From: Pseudoalteromonas holothuriae
GTDB taxonomy: Bacteria; Pseudomonadota; Gammaproteobacteria; Enterobacterales; Alteromonadaceae
DNA: 64,000 bases
Reading direction: 5' to 3'
NCBI RefSeq assembly: GCF_945859825.1
Contig: NZ_CAMAPC010000007.1
Location: forward strand, 186,001 to 250,000
Shown here: positions 35,368 to 45,729 of the stretch, piece by piece
How the letters are laid out: every line of letters starts with the position of its first letter
Numbering within the stretch: position 1 is the first letter of the stretch
The notes under the pieces: generated by a model
Seen by the model: the letters and a program-made list of their open reading frames with translations, nothing else
What the model was told of the DNA's origin: nothing
Databases searched by the model: none
Made by a program: the position numbers and the translations under genes

Positions 35368-36657
35368 ATGCAAACAGTTTGGCAACAACGCTTATCTCAG
35401 CAACATAAACACCGTCCAAATGACAATCGGTCGCCATGGCAAGTTGACCGTTCAAGAATTATTCATGCTGCCGCGTTTCGTCGCTTACAAGCTAAAACAC
35501 AGATTATGAGTATCGGTGTTAACGACTTTTATCGAACCCGCTTAACACACTCACTGGAAGTCTCGCAAATAGGTAGTGGCTTGCTAAGGCATTTAAAAAT
35601 CCAAAACCCAGAGTTTTTGCACTTTCCATCGACTAGCCTGATAGAAACGTTATGTTTAGCACATGATATAGGCCACCCTCCCTTTGGCCATGGAGGAGAA
35701 ACAGCACTCAATTATCTAATGAAAGATAACGGGGGCTTTGAGGGCAATGCACAAACGTTAAGAATCGTCTCAAAACTCGAACCTTACAGTAAAGGGTTTG
35801 GCATGAACTTAACCCGCCGCACATTATTAGGGTTTGTTAAGTACCCTGGCATTATTGACACAATGTGGTTTAACAAACCCATACACGACACAAATCAACG
35901 TTTTATTAAAGCAAATGATTGGCTGCCAGTAAAAGGGGTTTATCGGTGCGATCAAGACGTATTTGATTGGATTATTTCGCCCTTTTCTGCAACTGACCAA
36001 TCTTTATTACAACAGCATCAAGCTATTGACAAGTATCGTTGCAAAACACAATTTAAGTCTTTGGATTGCGCAATCATGGAGTTAGCAGATGATATTGCCT
36101 ATGCTGTGCATGATTTAGAAGATGCAATAGCAACTGATACTCTAACCCATGCTGATTGGACACAGTATGCTGAACCTAAACTAGCTGCACTTTGCTCTCC
36201 TTGGCTCAAGCAAAATTTACCACAGCTTACACAGCGACTTTTCTCAAGAGATGAAGCTTTACGTAAAGATGCCATTGGTGAATTAGTGAACTTATTTATC
36301 GTCCACAGTGCCTTAGCAACTCAAAGCCCTGACTTTGAATCTCCATTACTAAGATACAGTGTTACATTAGAGGCTGAGTTTGCTCAAATACTGAGCATTT
36401 TAAAAGTGTTTGTGTTTGAGCGCCTGATAAGAGAACCAAAAATGCAGCAAATTGAGTTTAGTGGGCAAAACCTTCTCATTGACTTATTTCGGGCATTGGC
36501 CAGCGATCCAATGAGGCTACTGCCTTATACAGCACAAGAACAATATCAACTTGCTCAGACTGAAAACATGCAGATGCGCATTCTAGCAGATTATTTAAGC
36601 GCAATGACAGATGAGCATGCACGCAGAACTCACAAACGATTGTTTGCAAGTGAATAA
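35368..36657 (+). CDS. dgt: dGTP triphosphohydrolase-like protein (HD domain)
   Basis: 429 aa HD-domain hydrolase of the dGTPase family, which releases triphosphate from dGTP and so affects dNTP pools. Seen: RRLQAKTQIM, THSLEVSQIG (first metal His), AHDIGHPPFGHGGE (HD motif plus loop), and MELADDIAYAVHDLEDA (second metal Asp). The start has CGGAG about 8 nt upstream. Length and sequence fit the type-2 dGTPase-like subfamily better than the 505-aa E. coli Dgt, so strict dGTP specificity is not certain. A bidirectional terminator follows. Confidence 0.9.
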   Translation: MQTVWQQRLSQQHKHRPNDNRSPWQVDRSRIIHAAAFRRLQAKTQIMSIGVNDFYRTRLTHSLEVSQIGSGLLRHLKIQNPEFLHFPSTSLIETLCLAHDIGHPPFGHGGETALNYLMKDNGGFEGNAQTLRIVSKLEPYSKGFGMNLTRRTLLGFVKYPGIIDTMWFNKPIHDTNQRFIKANDWLPVKGVYRCDQDVFDWIISPFSATDQSLLQQHQAIDKYRCKTQFKSLDCAIMELADDIAYAVHDLEDAIATDTLTHADWTQYAEPKLAALCSPWLKQNLPQLTQRLFSRDEALRKDAIGELVNLFIVHSALATQSPDFESPLLRYSVTLEAEFAQILSILKVFVFERLIREPKMQQIEFSGQNLLIDLFRALASDPMRLLPYTAQEQYQLAQTENMQMRILADYLSAMTDEHARRTHKRLFASE

Positions 36658-36661
36658 AAGC

Positions 36662-36691
36662 AAAACGCCAAGTAATATAACTTGGCGTTTT
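36662..36691. terminator. bidirectional terminator between dgt and DUF3718 gene
   Basis: Perfect 12-bp stem (AAAACGCCAAGT and its complement) with a 6-nt loop and A/T tracts on both sides. It lies between two convergent genes. Confidence 0.85.
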
Positions 36692-36736
36692 ATAATACAG
36701 CTGATGAGCTAATAATTTCGCACTAGGTGCATAAAA

Positions 36737-37171
36737 TTATATCGCTGTCTTGCCATACTGTTTAACAAACTCAGTAACGGGTATGTTATTACAACGTAGG
36801 CTACGTGCTTTATGACCATGTAACGCAATACTTGCTAAGCCATTTTTAGCCGCTTTAATACAAAGCTCCGTCTCTGCAGACGACGTTTTTGCAACCAATG
36901 CTATTTTCTTTTCAACAGACTCTACAGCCACGTTGTTAGCTTGTTGCGCCATTTCACGAATATCTTGACCATTACAAGTTAATGATTGTGAAAAACGTGA
37001 GATAAAAATGCCATGCTTTTTCGCTTGTGTACGCGCAGCGCTGAGTCCGTGTTGGGCTGCAATAACACAAATCTTAGATTCTGCTGATGCATTACTAGGC
37101 ATATATTCAACCTGCGCAGAAACAGAAGTAACAGTAGAGAGTGCAACAACTAGTGATAATAACTTAAACAT
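36737..37171 (-). CDS. exported protein with two DUF3718-like repeats
   Basis: 144 aa, signal peptide of about 19 residues ending VSA. The mature part consists of two similar units, each with a Cys near the start, a GLSAAR or GLASIA segment and a second Cys: ICVIAAQHGLSAA...LTCNGQDI and LCIKAAKNGLASI...LRCNNIPV. This matches DUF3718, a short two-Cys domain of Alteromonadales. The Cys pairs could form disulfides in the periplasm. Function unknown. Confidence 0.75.
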   Translation of the reverse strand: MFKLLSLVVALSTVTSVSAQVEYMPSNASAESKICVIAAQHGLSAARTQAKKHGIFISRFSQSLTCNGQDIREMAQQANNVAVESVEKKIALVAKTSSAETELCIKAAKNGLASIALHGHKARSLRCNNIPVTEFVKQYGKTAI

Positions 37172-37606
37172 AATATACCCAATTTGAACGAATTTGCGCG
37201 CATTATATAACCAGTTTTTTTATTGTAAATGATTAAAACCCCCTAAAAAGCTCATTTAATAGACTATTTACATCTATGTAAAATATTCATCGTGCCACGC
37301 TAACAACTGTTCATAGTTTTACAATATCTGCTTTATAATTAACCTACTTTGCTATCTGCCAAAAAGCGAAAAACTGTCCATAAATCCTAAAAATAATACT
37401 GACAATCACTGTAGTTACCTTAAAAAGGAATTTTCACTTAGCTGAACCGCTGTTGTTAAAAATACCTTTACAGTTCAATCCATTTAAACGCTAAATACAT
37501 AATTTACTTTTTATCTACAAATACTTGCTTAACTCACCGCACAGACTATTTTTAATTTTGTTATCCAACATAATTTATGACTCTCTAACCACATAAGGAA
37601 CTCGCT
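37172..37606. other. divergent intergenic region (DUF3718 / PstS-like)
   Basis: 435 bp of AT-rich sequence between two divergent genes. No gene is seen. It should hold both promoters and contains a perfect dyad at 37267-37282. Confidence 0.5.
37267..37282. promoter_or_regulatory. palindrome TTTACAT-CT-ATGTAAA
   Basis: Perfect 7-bp arms with a 2-nt spacer, about 100 bp upstream of the DUF3718 gene and 325 bp upstream of the PstS-like gene. The size suits a dimeric regulator site, but I cannot name the regulator and chance is possible in AT-rich DNA. Confidence 0.25.
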
Positions 37607-38047
37607 ATGTTATGGCCTGTAAAAAAAGTAACGTGGAAAGTTATTCTGGCAGTATCCACTATCGGTTTACTTAATATTTCAAATGCCTATGCCGAGGTGG
37701 CAATTGTTGTCCATCCAAGCAATACATCTTCTTTCGACCAATCAACCATTAAAAAAATTTTTTTAGGTAAGGCAAAGTCTTTTTCTAATGGTCGCTCTGC
37801 AATATTAATCAGCACGAGCGCTAAAGACCCAGTAACCGATGAATTTAATACTAAAGTCATCGGTAAATCGAGTAGTCAAGTTAAAGCTTATTGGTCCAAA
37901 ATTTTATTTACAGGAAAAGGCACTCCCCCACAAGAGATGGACTCAGCCAGCGAAGTTATTGCCACCGTATCCTCAAATCCAGATGCAATTGCATATGTTG
38001 ATGCAAGTGCGGCCTCAGACGCAGTCAAAGTTGTGGCAACATTTTAA
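37607..38047 (+). CDS. small PstS-like periplasmic binding protein
   Basis: 146 aa with a signal peptide (cleavage after NAYA, about residue 34). The mature part (VAIVVHPSNTSSFDQSTIKKIFLGKAKSF, then VKAYWSKILFTGKGTPP and NPDAIAYVDAS) matches the short one-lobe version of the PstS-like phosphate-binding family, well under half the size of a full PstS of more than 300 aa. Ligand unknown. AAGGAA precedes the ATG. The porin gene starts 15 bp downstream, so the pair probably forms an operon for uptake or sensing of an anion. Confidence 0.8.
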   Translation: MLWPVKKVTWKVILAVSTIGLLNISNAYAEVAIVVHPSNTSSFDQSTIKKIFLGKAKSFSNGRSAILISTSAKDPVTDEFNTKVIGKSSSQVKAYWSKILFTGKGTPPQEMDSASEVIATVSSNPDAIAYVDASAASDAVKVVATF

Positions 38048-38062
38048 GTAGGGTGTATAAAT

Positions 38063-39199
38063 ATGAAAAAATTAATAACCGTCTCTTCAAGCATCGCGAT
38101 GTTAGTTTCTACTTGTGTATTTGCCGATATGCGGATCGGTGGATACGGCTCTATTATAGCGGGAAAAACACTCGGTACAGTTGATGATCCATTAAACCCT
38201 GGACAAACTAGAGATGAAATTCTCACTGCTGACTTTTATGATGTAGGCCAGTATAAAAATGACATTACGTTTAAAGCCGAATCTATTTTTGCTGTTCAAG
38301 CGACAATGGACCTAGCTGAGAATTTTAGCGCTACGGCTCAGTTGGTTGCCAAAGGTGTCGATGACTTTGAGCCCGAGTTTGATTGGTATTATGTAACCTA
38401 TAAGCCCACCGACAACCTAACTCTCATGGCTGGTCGGCGTAACATACCTATGTATTACTTTTCTGAGTTTTCAGAAGTTGGCTATGCCTACCCTTGGATG
38501 CGCCCACCGGCCAACCTTTATTGGTGGCAGGTTACGCAATTCAATGGCGTGCATGCAATGTATGACTTTGAGCTAGGTGATTACTCCAATACCATCACTG
38601 TATTTTATGGTAACGAATATTCAGACGACAATGTCGAAATGCTCTACTACAACAAACTGTACGGTGGTTCTGCAAGAACGGTCAATGAATTTTGGACAGA
38701 TATAGCTGGGATGAATTGGAATATTTCAGGTGATAATTTCGACCTACGGTTTGTTTATTTCCAAAATGATCGCGACCGAGAAACAATACAACAAGATGGC
38801 AGCATTGACCCTTATACCCCCTTTTCACAAACCTTTATTGGATTGGGTGGTAATATCTCTTTGGATAAGTTCACCTTGTTATTTGACTGGAACTTTGTTG
38901 ATTACGACGACGATGTAGGCACCGAATTTCCGACATACTTGCTATCTCTTGTATATAACTGGGAAGATTACCAACCCTATATTTCTTACTCTAAAGCAGA
39001 TCATGAAAGAACTAAAGTGCCCACTGAAGATCTTGAGGAGCACTATATGCTTGGTATCGGCTTAAGATATAATTTTTTACCAACCGCCGCCTTTAAAATA
39101 CAATATGATAAATTTGTAGACCAAGGAGACAAAGCTGGGGGCTGGGCATACCATGGAGATTCTCGCACCATCACCATGGGTGTAGACTTTGTATTTTAA
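38063..39199 (+). CDS. outer-membrane porin-like beta-barrel protein
   Basis: 378 aa with a signal peptide (MKKLITVSSSIAMLVSTCVFA). The mature protein is rich in alternating aromatic strands (WYYVTYKPTDNLTLMAGRR, FDLRFVYFQND) and ends in phenylalanine (MGVDFVF), the usual C-terminal signal for outer-membrane assembly. It resembles the trimeric porin family (Gram-negative or phosphate-selective type), but the subfamily cannot be fixed by eye. It lies in an operon with the PstS-like gene upstream and has a strong terminator just after it. Confidence 0.8.
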   Translation: MKKLITVSSSIAMLVSTCVFADMRIGGYGSIIAGKTLGTVDDPLNPGQTRDEILTADFYDVGQYKNDITFKAESIFAVQATMDLAENFSATAQLVAKGVDDFEPEFDWYYVTYKPTDNLTLMAGRRNIPMYYFSEFSEVGYAYPWMRPPANLYWWQVTQFNGVHAMYDFELGDYSNTITVFYGNEYSDDNVEMLYYNKLYGGSARTVNEFWTDIAGMNWNISGDNFDLRFVYFQNDRDRETIQQDGSIDPYTPFSQTFIGLGGNISLDKFTLLFDWNFVDYDDDVGTEFPTYLLSLVYNWEDYQPYISYSKADHERTKVPTEDLEEHYMLGIGLRYNFLPTAAFKIQYDKFVDQGDKAGGWAYHGDSRTITMGVDFVF

Positions 39200-39216
39200 T
39201 GCTATATAAATATCCT

Positions 39217-39245
39217 AAAACGCCACACTTTGTATGTGGCGTTTT
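39217..39245 (+). terminator. intrinsic terminator after porin gene
   Basis: Perfect 11-bp stem AAAACGCCACA / TGTGGCGTTTT with a 7-nt loop, followed by a short T-run, 17 bp after the stop codon. Confidence 0.88.
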
Positions 39246-39430
39246 TAATTTTCACCAAGACTGTAAGCTATATACAACTTCAATTCGCGATATCTAATAT
39301 TTAGCTGACATTAAATGAGTGATATTATTAAACTGCTTAGTTTTTATTGTCATAAGCATGCACTAAAACTCGTGCTTTGCTCCTTAATAGTGCCAATGAC
39401 AACGACATCATCATAAGGTAGTTATAATAA

Positions 39431-40240
39431 ATGAAAGTTATCTCTTTTAATATCAATGGACTTCGTGCCAGATTACACCAGCTACAGGCAATCATCGATA
39501 AGCATCAACCCGATGTAATTGGCCTTCAAGAAATAAAAGTACATGATGAAGCATTTCCCTTGGAAGATGTGAAAGCGATGGGCTATCACGTTTATTTTCA
39601 CGGTCAAAAAGCGCATTATGGCGTTGCATTATTATCTAAAGTGCCGGCAAAACATATTCAAAAAGGATTTTTGAGCGACACTGAAGAGTCACAAAAAAGG
39701 ATGATTATGGGGACTTTTGACAGCCCTTTAGGGAAAGAGGTGACTGTCATGAACGGGTATTTTCCGCAAGGCGACAATATCAGCCATGAGACAAAATTTC
39801 CTTATAAGCGCCAATTCTATACTGATCTGATGACTCACTTAAATACATATTGTGACAACCAGCAAGCACTTGTAGTAATGGGAGACATCAATATTTCTCC
39901 TACTGATTTAGATATAGGTATCGGAGAAGCTAACCGTAAACGTTGGTTAAAAACGGGTAAGTGTTCTTTCCAACCAGAAGAACGTCAATGGTTAGATACA
40001 CTCTTATCTTGGGGCCTAAAAGATACATTTAGAGTGCTAAAGCCTGAAGATACCCAGCAATATTCATGGTTTGATTACCGTTCACGTGGTTTTGATGATA
40101 ATAGAGGACTGCGTATAGATGTAATTTTAGCAACCGAAAGCCTAATGCAAGATTGCGTTGAAAGCGACATTGATTATGAGTTGAGAAGTATTGAAAAACC
40201 TTCTGATCATGCGCCTATTTGGGCAACTTTCAACATTTAG
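39431..40240 (+). CDS. xthA: exodeoxyribonuclease III
   Basis: 269 aa, the usual length of E. coli ExoIII (268). This is the cytoplasmic AP endonuclease and 3'-5' exonuclease of base excision repair. Motifs of the family: [19 protein letters not shown] (metal Glu), [13 protein letters not shown] (catalytic Asp/Asn) and SDHAPIWA (catalytic His near the C-terminus). SD AAGGTAG precedes the ATG. The next gene begins 3 bp after the stop, so it probably heads the xthA-membrane protein-rlmA unit. Confidence 0.95.
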   Translation: MKVISFNINGLRARLHQLQAIIDKHQPDVIGLQEIKVHDEAFPLEDVKAMGYHVYFHGQKAHYGVALLSKVPAKHIQKGFLSDTEESQKRMIMGTFDSPLGKEVTVMNGYFPQGDNISHETKFPYKRQFYTDLMTHLNTYCDNQQALVVMGDINISPTDLDIGIGEANRKRWLKTGKCSFQPEERQWLDTLLSWGLKDTFRVLKPEDTQQYSWFDYRSRGFDDNRGLRIDVILATESLMQDCVESDIDYELRSIEKPSDHAPIWATFNI

Positions 40241-40243
40241 ATT

Positions 40244-40870
40244 ATGTGGCTTACTCTCATCGCAGCGGTATTATTTGCCGCTACACTGAACAAGCAAACC
40301 TATTATGCTTTGCTCAGTCGCCCTGCACGACAAACCGGTGTATTTGCCTGTGCACTTTGCCTAGCGCTGTTATGGCAAATAAAAGCAGGTATATTAGAAC
40401 ACCTAAACATCCATATATTAGGTGTTACTGCTGCCACACTAATCATGGGCTGGCGACTTGCTTGTTTAAGTGCGCTATTAGCCGGCTTGCTACTTGTCGG
40501 TTTTACAGCCCTAACCGCCACGCAACTACCAGAACTTTTAATCTTTACAGCTTTTATTCCTATTTTTTTAAGCTACAACCTATACCTATTATGTTACCAT
40601 TTTTTACCTAAGCATTTTTTTGTTTATATTTTTGTCTGCGCATTTTTGTGTGCAGGGGCTGTTGGTGCAGCAAAAATAATTATCAGTGGTGGTTACTTTT
40701 ATCTACTTGGCCTGTATGATCTGATCACATTACAAGAGAATTATGTATTTTATGCCGTTATTATGTGGTTTCCAGAAGCGATGTTAAACGGTATGTTAAT
40801 CACATTACTTATCACCTATCGCCCTCATTGGGTTAAAACATTTTACGATCAGGAATATCTAAATAAATGA
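40244..40870 (+). CDS. CbiM-like integral membrane protein (COG3235 type)
   Basis: 208 aa, strongly hydrophobic, about six membrane segments (for example LGVTAATLIMGWRLACLSALLAGLLLVGF). It resembles the predicted membrane proteins related to CbiM, the substrate-specific subunit of ECF-type cobalt/nickel transporters, but no ATPase or coupling subunit lies nearby. Of the family hallmarks, a loop with WFPEAMLNGML is visible. It starts 3 bp after xthA and overlaps rlmA by 4 bp (ATGA). Substrate unknown. Confidence 0.7.
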   Translation: MWLTLIAAVLFAATLNKQTYYALLSRPARQTGVFACALCLALLWQIKAGILEHLNIHILGVTAATLIMGWRLACLSALLAGLLLVGFTALTATQLPELLIFTAFIPIFLSYNLYLLCYHFLPKHFFVYIFVCAFLCAGAVGAAKIIISGGYFYLLGLYDLITLQENYVFYAVIMWFPEAMLNGMLITLLITYRPHWVKTFYDQEYLNK

Positions 40871-41664
40871 CTTTACTGTATCAGTGCCCTTTGTGCGCTC
40901 AGGCACTCGTGCAACATAATCAAAGCCTATGTTGTGAAAATCATCATCAATTTGATTTTGCAAAGGAAGGTTACATCAACCTGCTACCAGTACAACACAA
41001 AAAGTCAAAGCAACCTGGTGACAATTTGCCTATGGTGCAGGCGCGTCGAGCATTTTTTGCAACAGATCACTATGTATTTTTACAACAAGCAATCGTTGAA
41101 TTAATTGCATCATACAAGCCAAACACTGTACTTGATTTAGGCTGTGGCGAGGGGTTTTATACTCACGCTATTGCCAACAAAGTGAACGCACAAATTTACG
41201 GGGTTGATATCTCTAAATCAGCCATAAAATATGCTGCAAAACGCTATAAAAACGTCAATTTTAGTGTAGCTTCAATTAAACAAGCACCGCTAAAGAAACA
41301 ATCAGCAGATGTGCTACTGAGCGTATTTGCCCCCATCTTTTCAGATGAATTACATCGATTATGCGCTAATGATGGTACTTTACTTATTGTTAGTCCAGGA
41401 CCTAGGCACTTATTTGAGTTAAAAGAACATATTTATGATGATGTGCAAGTGCATGACGCCACAAAAGCACCACAAGGATTTGTTTTACACAATCATACAT
41501 TGCTTGAAACCCAACATACAATTGAGACAAATACGATTGAAAAACTCATACAAATGACACCATTTGCATGGAAATTCAAAGACAGTCACTACGAAATGCT
41601 ACATAAATCTGCGTCGCACACCGTAACGCTGTCATTTTATCTTAGCGAATTTAAAGTCGCGTAA
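40867..41664 (+). CDS. rlmA: 23S rRNA (guanine-N1)-methyltransferase RlmA
   Basis: 265 aa. The N-terminal zinc site (CPLC ... CCENHHQFDFAKEGYINLL) and the SAM motif VLDLGCGEGFYTHAIA identify the RlmA family, which methylates N1 of G745 in 23S rRNA in E. coli. KQPGDNLPMVQARRAFF is the conserved linker. It overlaps the membrane-protein gene by 4 bp and is convergent with yfbV, with a shared terminator in between. Confidence 0.93.
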   Translation: MTLLYQCPLCAQALVQHNQSLCCENHHQFDFAKEGYINLLPVQHKKSKQPGDNLPMVQARRAFFATDHYVFLQQAIVELIASYKPNTVLDLGCGEGFYTHAIANKVNAQIYGVDISKSAIKYAAKRYKNVNFSVASIKQAPLKKQSADVLLSVFAPIFSDELHRLCANDGTLLIVSPGPRHLFELKEHIYDDVQVHDATKAPQGFVLHNHTLLETQHTIETNTIEKLIQMTPFAWKFKDSHYEMLHKSASHTVTLSFYLSEFKVA

Positions 41665-41673
41665 TAATAAAGC

Positions 41674-41702
41674 AAAGAGCAGTTTATCTAAAACTGCTCT
41701 TT
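41674..41702. terminator. terminator between rlmA and yfbV
   Basis: Perfect 12-bp stem (AAAGAGCAGTTT and complement) with a 5-nt loop. It overlaps the last codons of yfbV and lies 9 bp after rlmA, so it probably serves both convergent genes. Confidence 0.8.
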
Positions 41703-42140
41703 GGTAAACGCCTTGTCCATTTTATTGAACATATCAGATAATAATTTAGCTAAATCTTGGTATCGCGGCTTTCTAGAAGCCATAGGGCTATCATAACCAT
41801 TTGCAACCATTTTATGGTATAGCTCGTTATACCATGAGTAAAGTGATGGGTTAAGCGGCGTTTCACTACGTTTGCCTAACCATAACAATCCCTGAACTGG
41901 TAATGATAAAAAAAACAACGCGACTGCAATTGCCTGAGGCAAATATTGCATTCCTAGCTGACTGGTTTGAAAAAACACCGTAAAAATTGCCAGCATCGGC
42001 ATAACTGACAACGATATTTCCGTTGCCTTAATAACTCTAAATTCTGCAAACACTGGCGCTAGCTCTTTGCGCATTGGCCATTCCTTTGCGTATTGGCGTC
42101 CAAGCTGCACTTGTGAAATAAGACTTTTTTGCATCATCAC
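41688..42140 (-). CDS. yfbV: YfbV/UPF0208 family membrane protein
   Basis: 150 aa with two membrane segments (SVMPMLAIFTVFF and AIAVALFFLSLPVQGLLWL), an N-terminal LGRQYAKEWPMRKELAPVF and a C-terminal NPSLYSWYNELYHKM, typical of UPF0208. In E. coli YfbV is linked to insulation of the Ter macrodomain. It is divergent from ackA, the same gene order as in E. coli. A second in-frame ATG one codon in leaves the start slightly uncertain. Confidence 0.9.
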   Translation of the reverse strand: MMMQKSLISQVQLGRQYAKEWPMRKELAPVFAEFRVIKATEISLSVMPMLAIFTVFFQTSQLGMQYLPQAIAVALFFLSLPVQGLLWLGKRSETPLNPSLYSWYNELYHKMVANGYDSPMASRKPRYQDLAKLLSDMFNKMDKAFTKEQF

Positions 42141-42285
42141 TCCTAGGTGCTAACTTTTAAATAAAAAATCGGGTAAAATTGCTAATAATTAAGTCAATTA
42201 GCCATTTTTCTAGCACGTAGCTTATTCGCCACTATGCTGTAAGCTTAATACGTGTTTACTGTTATTGTCAAAACGGAAAGTCATT

Positions 42286-43482
42286 ATGTCATCTTCCCAT
42301 GTTCTGGTTTTAAACTGTGGTAGTTCAAGTCTCAAATTTGCCATCATTGATGTTCAATCTGGTTCAGAAGTACTTTCTGGTCTTGCTGAGTGTCTTGCTG
42401 AACAACAGCCGCTTATAAAATACAAATACGATGGCACAAAACAAACGATCACACTTAATCATGGTGATGCACACCAAGTAGCCATTGCTCAGCTAGTTGA
42501 GCTAGTAAAAAAACTCGGACTAGATAAGCACCTAATAGCCATAGGTCATCGAGTCGTGCACGGCGGAGAACACTTTACACATTCCGTACTAATCACAAAA
42601 GGTGTGTTGAATGCAATAAAACAAACCAGTACCTTAGCACCACTGCACAACCCAGCTAATTTACTTGGCATTGAAGCCGCGCAAGCTGCATTCTCTTCAT
42701 TACCACAAGTTGCTGTTTTTGATACCGCGTTTCATCAAACAATGCCACCACAGGCATTTTTATATGCTTTACCATATTCACTTTACAAAGAGCACGGTAT
42801 TCGCCGTTATGGCTTTCATGGTACCAGCCATTACTATGTATCGACCCAAGCCCACAAAGTTTTAGCGTTAGATCAACAAAACTCACGCATTGTGAGTGCG
42901 CATTTAGGTAACGGTTGCTCAGTAGCAGCTATAAAAAATGGTCAGTCAGTTGACACCAGCATGGGTTTAACACCACTTGAAGGCTTGGTTATGGGCACTC
43001 GTAGTGGCGATATCGACCCTGGTATTTTTACCTTTTTAGTAAATCAGCTAAAATATTCACCCACTCAAATAGACTTACTCTTAAATAAACAAAGTGGTCT
43101 CCAAGGCATCAGTGAATTATCTAACGACTGTCGAACAATTGAAGAAGCCGCTGCAAATGGCCATGAACAAGCACAACTTGCCTTAGATATATTTTGTTAT
43201 CGTTTAGCAAAACAGATCGCGGCGTTTGCCGTGCCACTTGGCGGACTTGATGCACTTATTTTTACCGGTGGAATAGGTGAAAACTCCAATACTATCCGCG
43301 CCAAAGTTGTCTCTGGGCTTAGTTTTTTAGGGCTGCAACTGGATGATGATAAAAACCTAGCTGCACGTTTTGGCCAACAAGGGGTGATCACCACCTCAAG
43401 TAAGCCCTGTGCTATTGTAATTCCAACCAATGAGGAGTTGGTAATAGCAACCGACTCCGCTGCCATTGCACAGGAGCTATAA
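42286..43482 (+). CDS. ackA: acetate kinase
   Basis: Interconverts acetyl phosphate/ADP and acetate/ATP in the cytoplasm. From the ATG at 42286 the protein is 398 aa (E. coli 400) and begins with the conserved [15 protein letters not shown]. An upstream in-frame TTG would add seven residues without family support. Other motifs: [48 protein letters not shown]. pta starts 1 bp after the stop, so the two form the classical AckA-Pta operon for overflow metabolism. Confidence 0.96.
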   Translation: MSSSHVLVLNCGSSSLKFAIIDVQSGSEVLSGLAECLAEQQPLIKYKYDGTKQTITLNHGDAHQVAIAQLVELVKKLGLDKHLIAIGHRVVHGGEHFTHSVLITKGVLNAIKQTSTLAPLHNPANLLGIEAAQAAFSSLPQVAVFDTAFHQTMPPQAFLYALPYSLYKEHGIRRYGFHGTSHYYVSTQAHKVLALDQQNSRIVSAHLGNGCSVAAIKNGQSVDTSMGLTPLEGLVMGTRSGDIDPGIFTFLVNQLKYSPTQIDLLLNKQSGLQGISELSNDCRTIEEAAANGHEQAQLALDIFCYRLAKQIAAFAVPLGGLDALIFTGGIGENSNTIRAKVVSGLSFLGLQLDDDKNLAARFGQQGVITTSSKPCAIVIPTNEELVIATDSAAIAQEL

Positions 43483-43483
43483 T

Positions 43484-45640
43484 ATGGGACGTCGTATTAT
43501 GCTTATCCCTATATCAACGGGTGTAGGCCTAACTTCTGTTTCGGTGGGGCTTGTCAGAGCATTGGAACAAAAAGCAGTTAAAGTGAATTTTTTCAAACCA
43601 ATTGCACAACCTCGAAAAGACGAGCATGGCCCTGAAAAATCAACTGTCATTGTGCAACAAGGCTCTGCCGTTAACCCTCCAATGCCTTTCGAGCTTAGTT
43701 ACGCAGAACAAATGATAGGAGATGGCAAAGGTGATGACTTACTTGAAGAAATAGTAGAGCGCTTTGAAAGTGCCATCGCTGATGACGAAGTAGCCATTAT
43801 TGAAGGCATGGTGCCGACACGCTTACAACCCTATGCTGGACGTGTAAACAGAGAGATAGCACAAACGCTTGGCGCTGATATTGTGTTTGTGCTGACACCG
43901 GGCAATGACAACAATGAACAATTAGAAGACCGCCTAGAAATCGCAGCTGGAAATTATGGTACAGTTAATCACGCTCGTGTACTGGGCTGTATTTTCAACA
44001 AAGTAAATGCGCCGCTCGATGAACAAGGCCGCGCTCGTGCTGATCTTGTCGAACAACATGACCCTGATGCGTTAGAAAACGAAATAAACCGTCTCGCATC
44101 TTTACCTATCTTTCGTAAACACCCATTTATGTTACTTGGCAGCATACCTTGGGATTTTGACCTCGTTGCACCACGGGTAATCGATTTAAGCAATTATCTA
44201 AAAGCAGAAGTAATCAATAGTGGTGATATGGAACATCGACGTTTACGCCGTGTCACTTTTTGTGCAAGAACTGTATCAAATATATTGAATCATTTCACAC
44301 CTGGTGCTCTGCTGGTTACCCCTGGGGACCGCTCTGATGTGTTGGTAGCGGCCTGTTTATCTGCTATGAATGGAACCAAACTAGGTGCTATATTATTAAC
44401 TGGTGGCTTTAAGCCAGAACCTCGCATCATGACTTTATGTGAACAAGCGATGCAAACAGGCCTACCGATTTTGGCAACAAATGCAGACACTTGGCGAACA
44501 TCTTTGCTTTTACATAATTTCAATATGGAAGTACCCAGTGATGATGACCAGCGCATTGATAAAGTAAAGCAGCACAACGCCAACCATATTGACTCTGATT
44601 GGCTTAATGAACTGGCAATTGGAGTCGCTAAGACACGTAAACTTTCACCACCCGCATTTCGCTATTTATTAACTGACTTGGCCCGTAAAGCCGATAAAAC
44701 CATTGTACTTCCAGAGGGCAATGAACCGAGAACAATTAAAGCAGCTGCAATTTGCGGTCAGCGAGGTATCGCGAAAACGATACTACTGGGCGAGCGCGAA
44801 GAAATTGAACGCATTGCAGCACAACAAGGTGTTGAACTTAACGAAAATGTAACAATTTTAGAGCCTCAGCACCATATTGATAATTACATTGCCCCTATGG
44901 TTGAACTGCGCAAAGGCAAAGGTTTGACAGAAGTTGTTGCTCATGAACAATTACAAGATAACGTGGTACTGGGTACTATGATGCTGGCACAAAATGAAGT
45001 AGATGGCCTTGTATCGGGCGCAGTAAACACCACGGCGAATACTATTCGTCCCTCGTTACAGCTTATCAAAACGGCACCTGGTTCATCTTTAGTTAGTTCA
45101 GTGTTCTTTATGCTTTTACCAGATCAAGTCTTAGTTTATGGCGATTGTGCAATCAATCCAGATCCAACGGCCGAACAACTTGCTGATATTGCCATTCAGT
45201 CTGCAGATTCAGCAGCGGCTTTTGGGATTGATCCGCGTGTTGCTATGATCAGCTACAGCACAGGTACATCCGGTCAAGGTGCTGACGTTGATAAGGTGCG
45301 TGAAGCCACTCAATTAGCACAGCAAAAAAGACCTGACCTCGATATTGATGGTCCTTTACAATATGACGCTGCGATTATGGAAAATGTTGCCAAGAAAAAA
45401 GCACCCAACAGCAAAGTTGCGGGTAAAGCAACAGTCTTTGTATTTCCAGATTTAAATACTGGTAATACAACCTATAAAGCAGTACAAAGAAGTGCAGAGC
45501 TCATTAGTATTGGTCCTATGCTTCAGGGTATGCGAAAACCAGTAAATGACTTGAGTCGCGGCGCGTTAGTGGATGACATTGTATATACTATTGCGCTTAC
45601 CGCAATACAAGCTCAGCAAATTATAGATCAACTAAAGTAA
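43484..45640 (+). CDS. pta: phosphate acetyltransferase
   Basis: Converts acetyl-CoA and phosphate to acetyl phosphate. The ATG at 43484 ([11 protein letters not shown]) with AGGAG inside the end of ackA is preferred over an earlier in-frame start. The 718 aa match long enterobacterial-type Pta (714 aa): an N-terminal P-loop-like domain ([17 protein letters not shown]), a DRTGG middle domain ([14 protein letters not shown]) and a C-terminal catalytic domain ([37 protein letters not shown]). Confidence 0.96.
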   Translation: MGRRIMLIPISTGVGLTSVSVGLVRALEQKAVKVNFFKPIAQPRKDEHGPEKSTVIVQQGSAVNPPMPFELSYAEQMIGDGKGDDLLEEIVERFESAIADDEVAIIEGMVPTRLQPYAGRVNREIAQTLGADIVFVLTPGNDNNEQLEDRLEIAAGNYGTVNHARVLGCIFNKVNAPLDEQGRARADLVEQHDPDALENEINRLASLPIFRKHPFMLLGSIPWDFDLVAPRVIDLSNYLKAEVINSGDMEHRRLRRVTFCARTVSNILNHFTPGALLVTPGDRSDVLVAACLSAMNGTKLGAILLTGGFKPEPRIMTLCEQAMQTGLPILATNADTWRTSLLLHNFNMEVPSDDDQRIDKVKQHNANHIDSDWLNELAIGVAKTRKLSPPAFRYLLTDLARKADKTIVLPEGNEPRTIKAAAICGQRGIAKTILLGEREEIERIAAQQGVELNENVTILEPQHHIDNYIAPMVELRKGKGLTEVVAHEQLQDNVVLGTMMLAQNEVDGLVSGAVNTTANTIRPSLQLIKTAPGSSLVSSVFFMLLPDQVLVYGDCAINPDPTAEQLADIAIQSADSAAAFGIDPRVAMISYSTGTSGQGADVDKVREATQLAQQKRPDLDIDGPLQYDAAIMENVAKKKAPNSKVAGKATVFVFPDLNTGNTTYKAVQRSAELISIGPMLQGMRKPVNDLSRGALVDDIVYTIALTAIQAQQIIDQLK

Positions 45641-45729
45641 CCATTGATTAGCTGAGCGTTTTTTGAGGGTGTCTTTAAAAACTCTTGGCTATACTGATTT
45701 TAAGCAAACTTATTGGATAGAGGTAGAGC

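Noticed and set aside
35368..36657. dGTPase-like gene as an anti-phage defence gene
   Set aside because: dGTPases of the SAMHD1/Dgt type can act in defence, but this one sits among core genes with no other defence genes, so a housekeeping role is more likely.
37373..37384. CTGTCCATAAAT, resembling half a Pho box upstream of the PstS-like gene
   Set aside because: Only one half-site fits and the second CTGTCA-type repeat at the right distance is missing.
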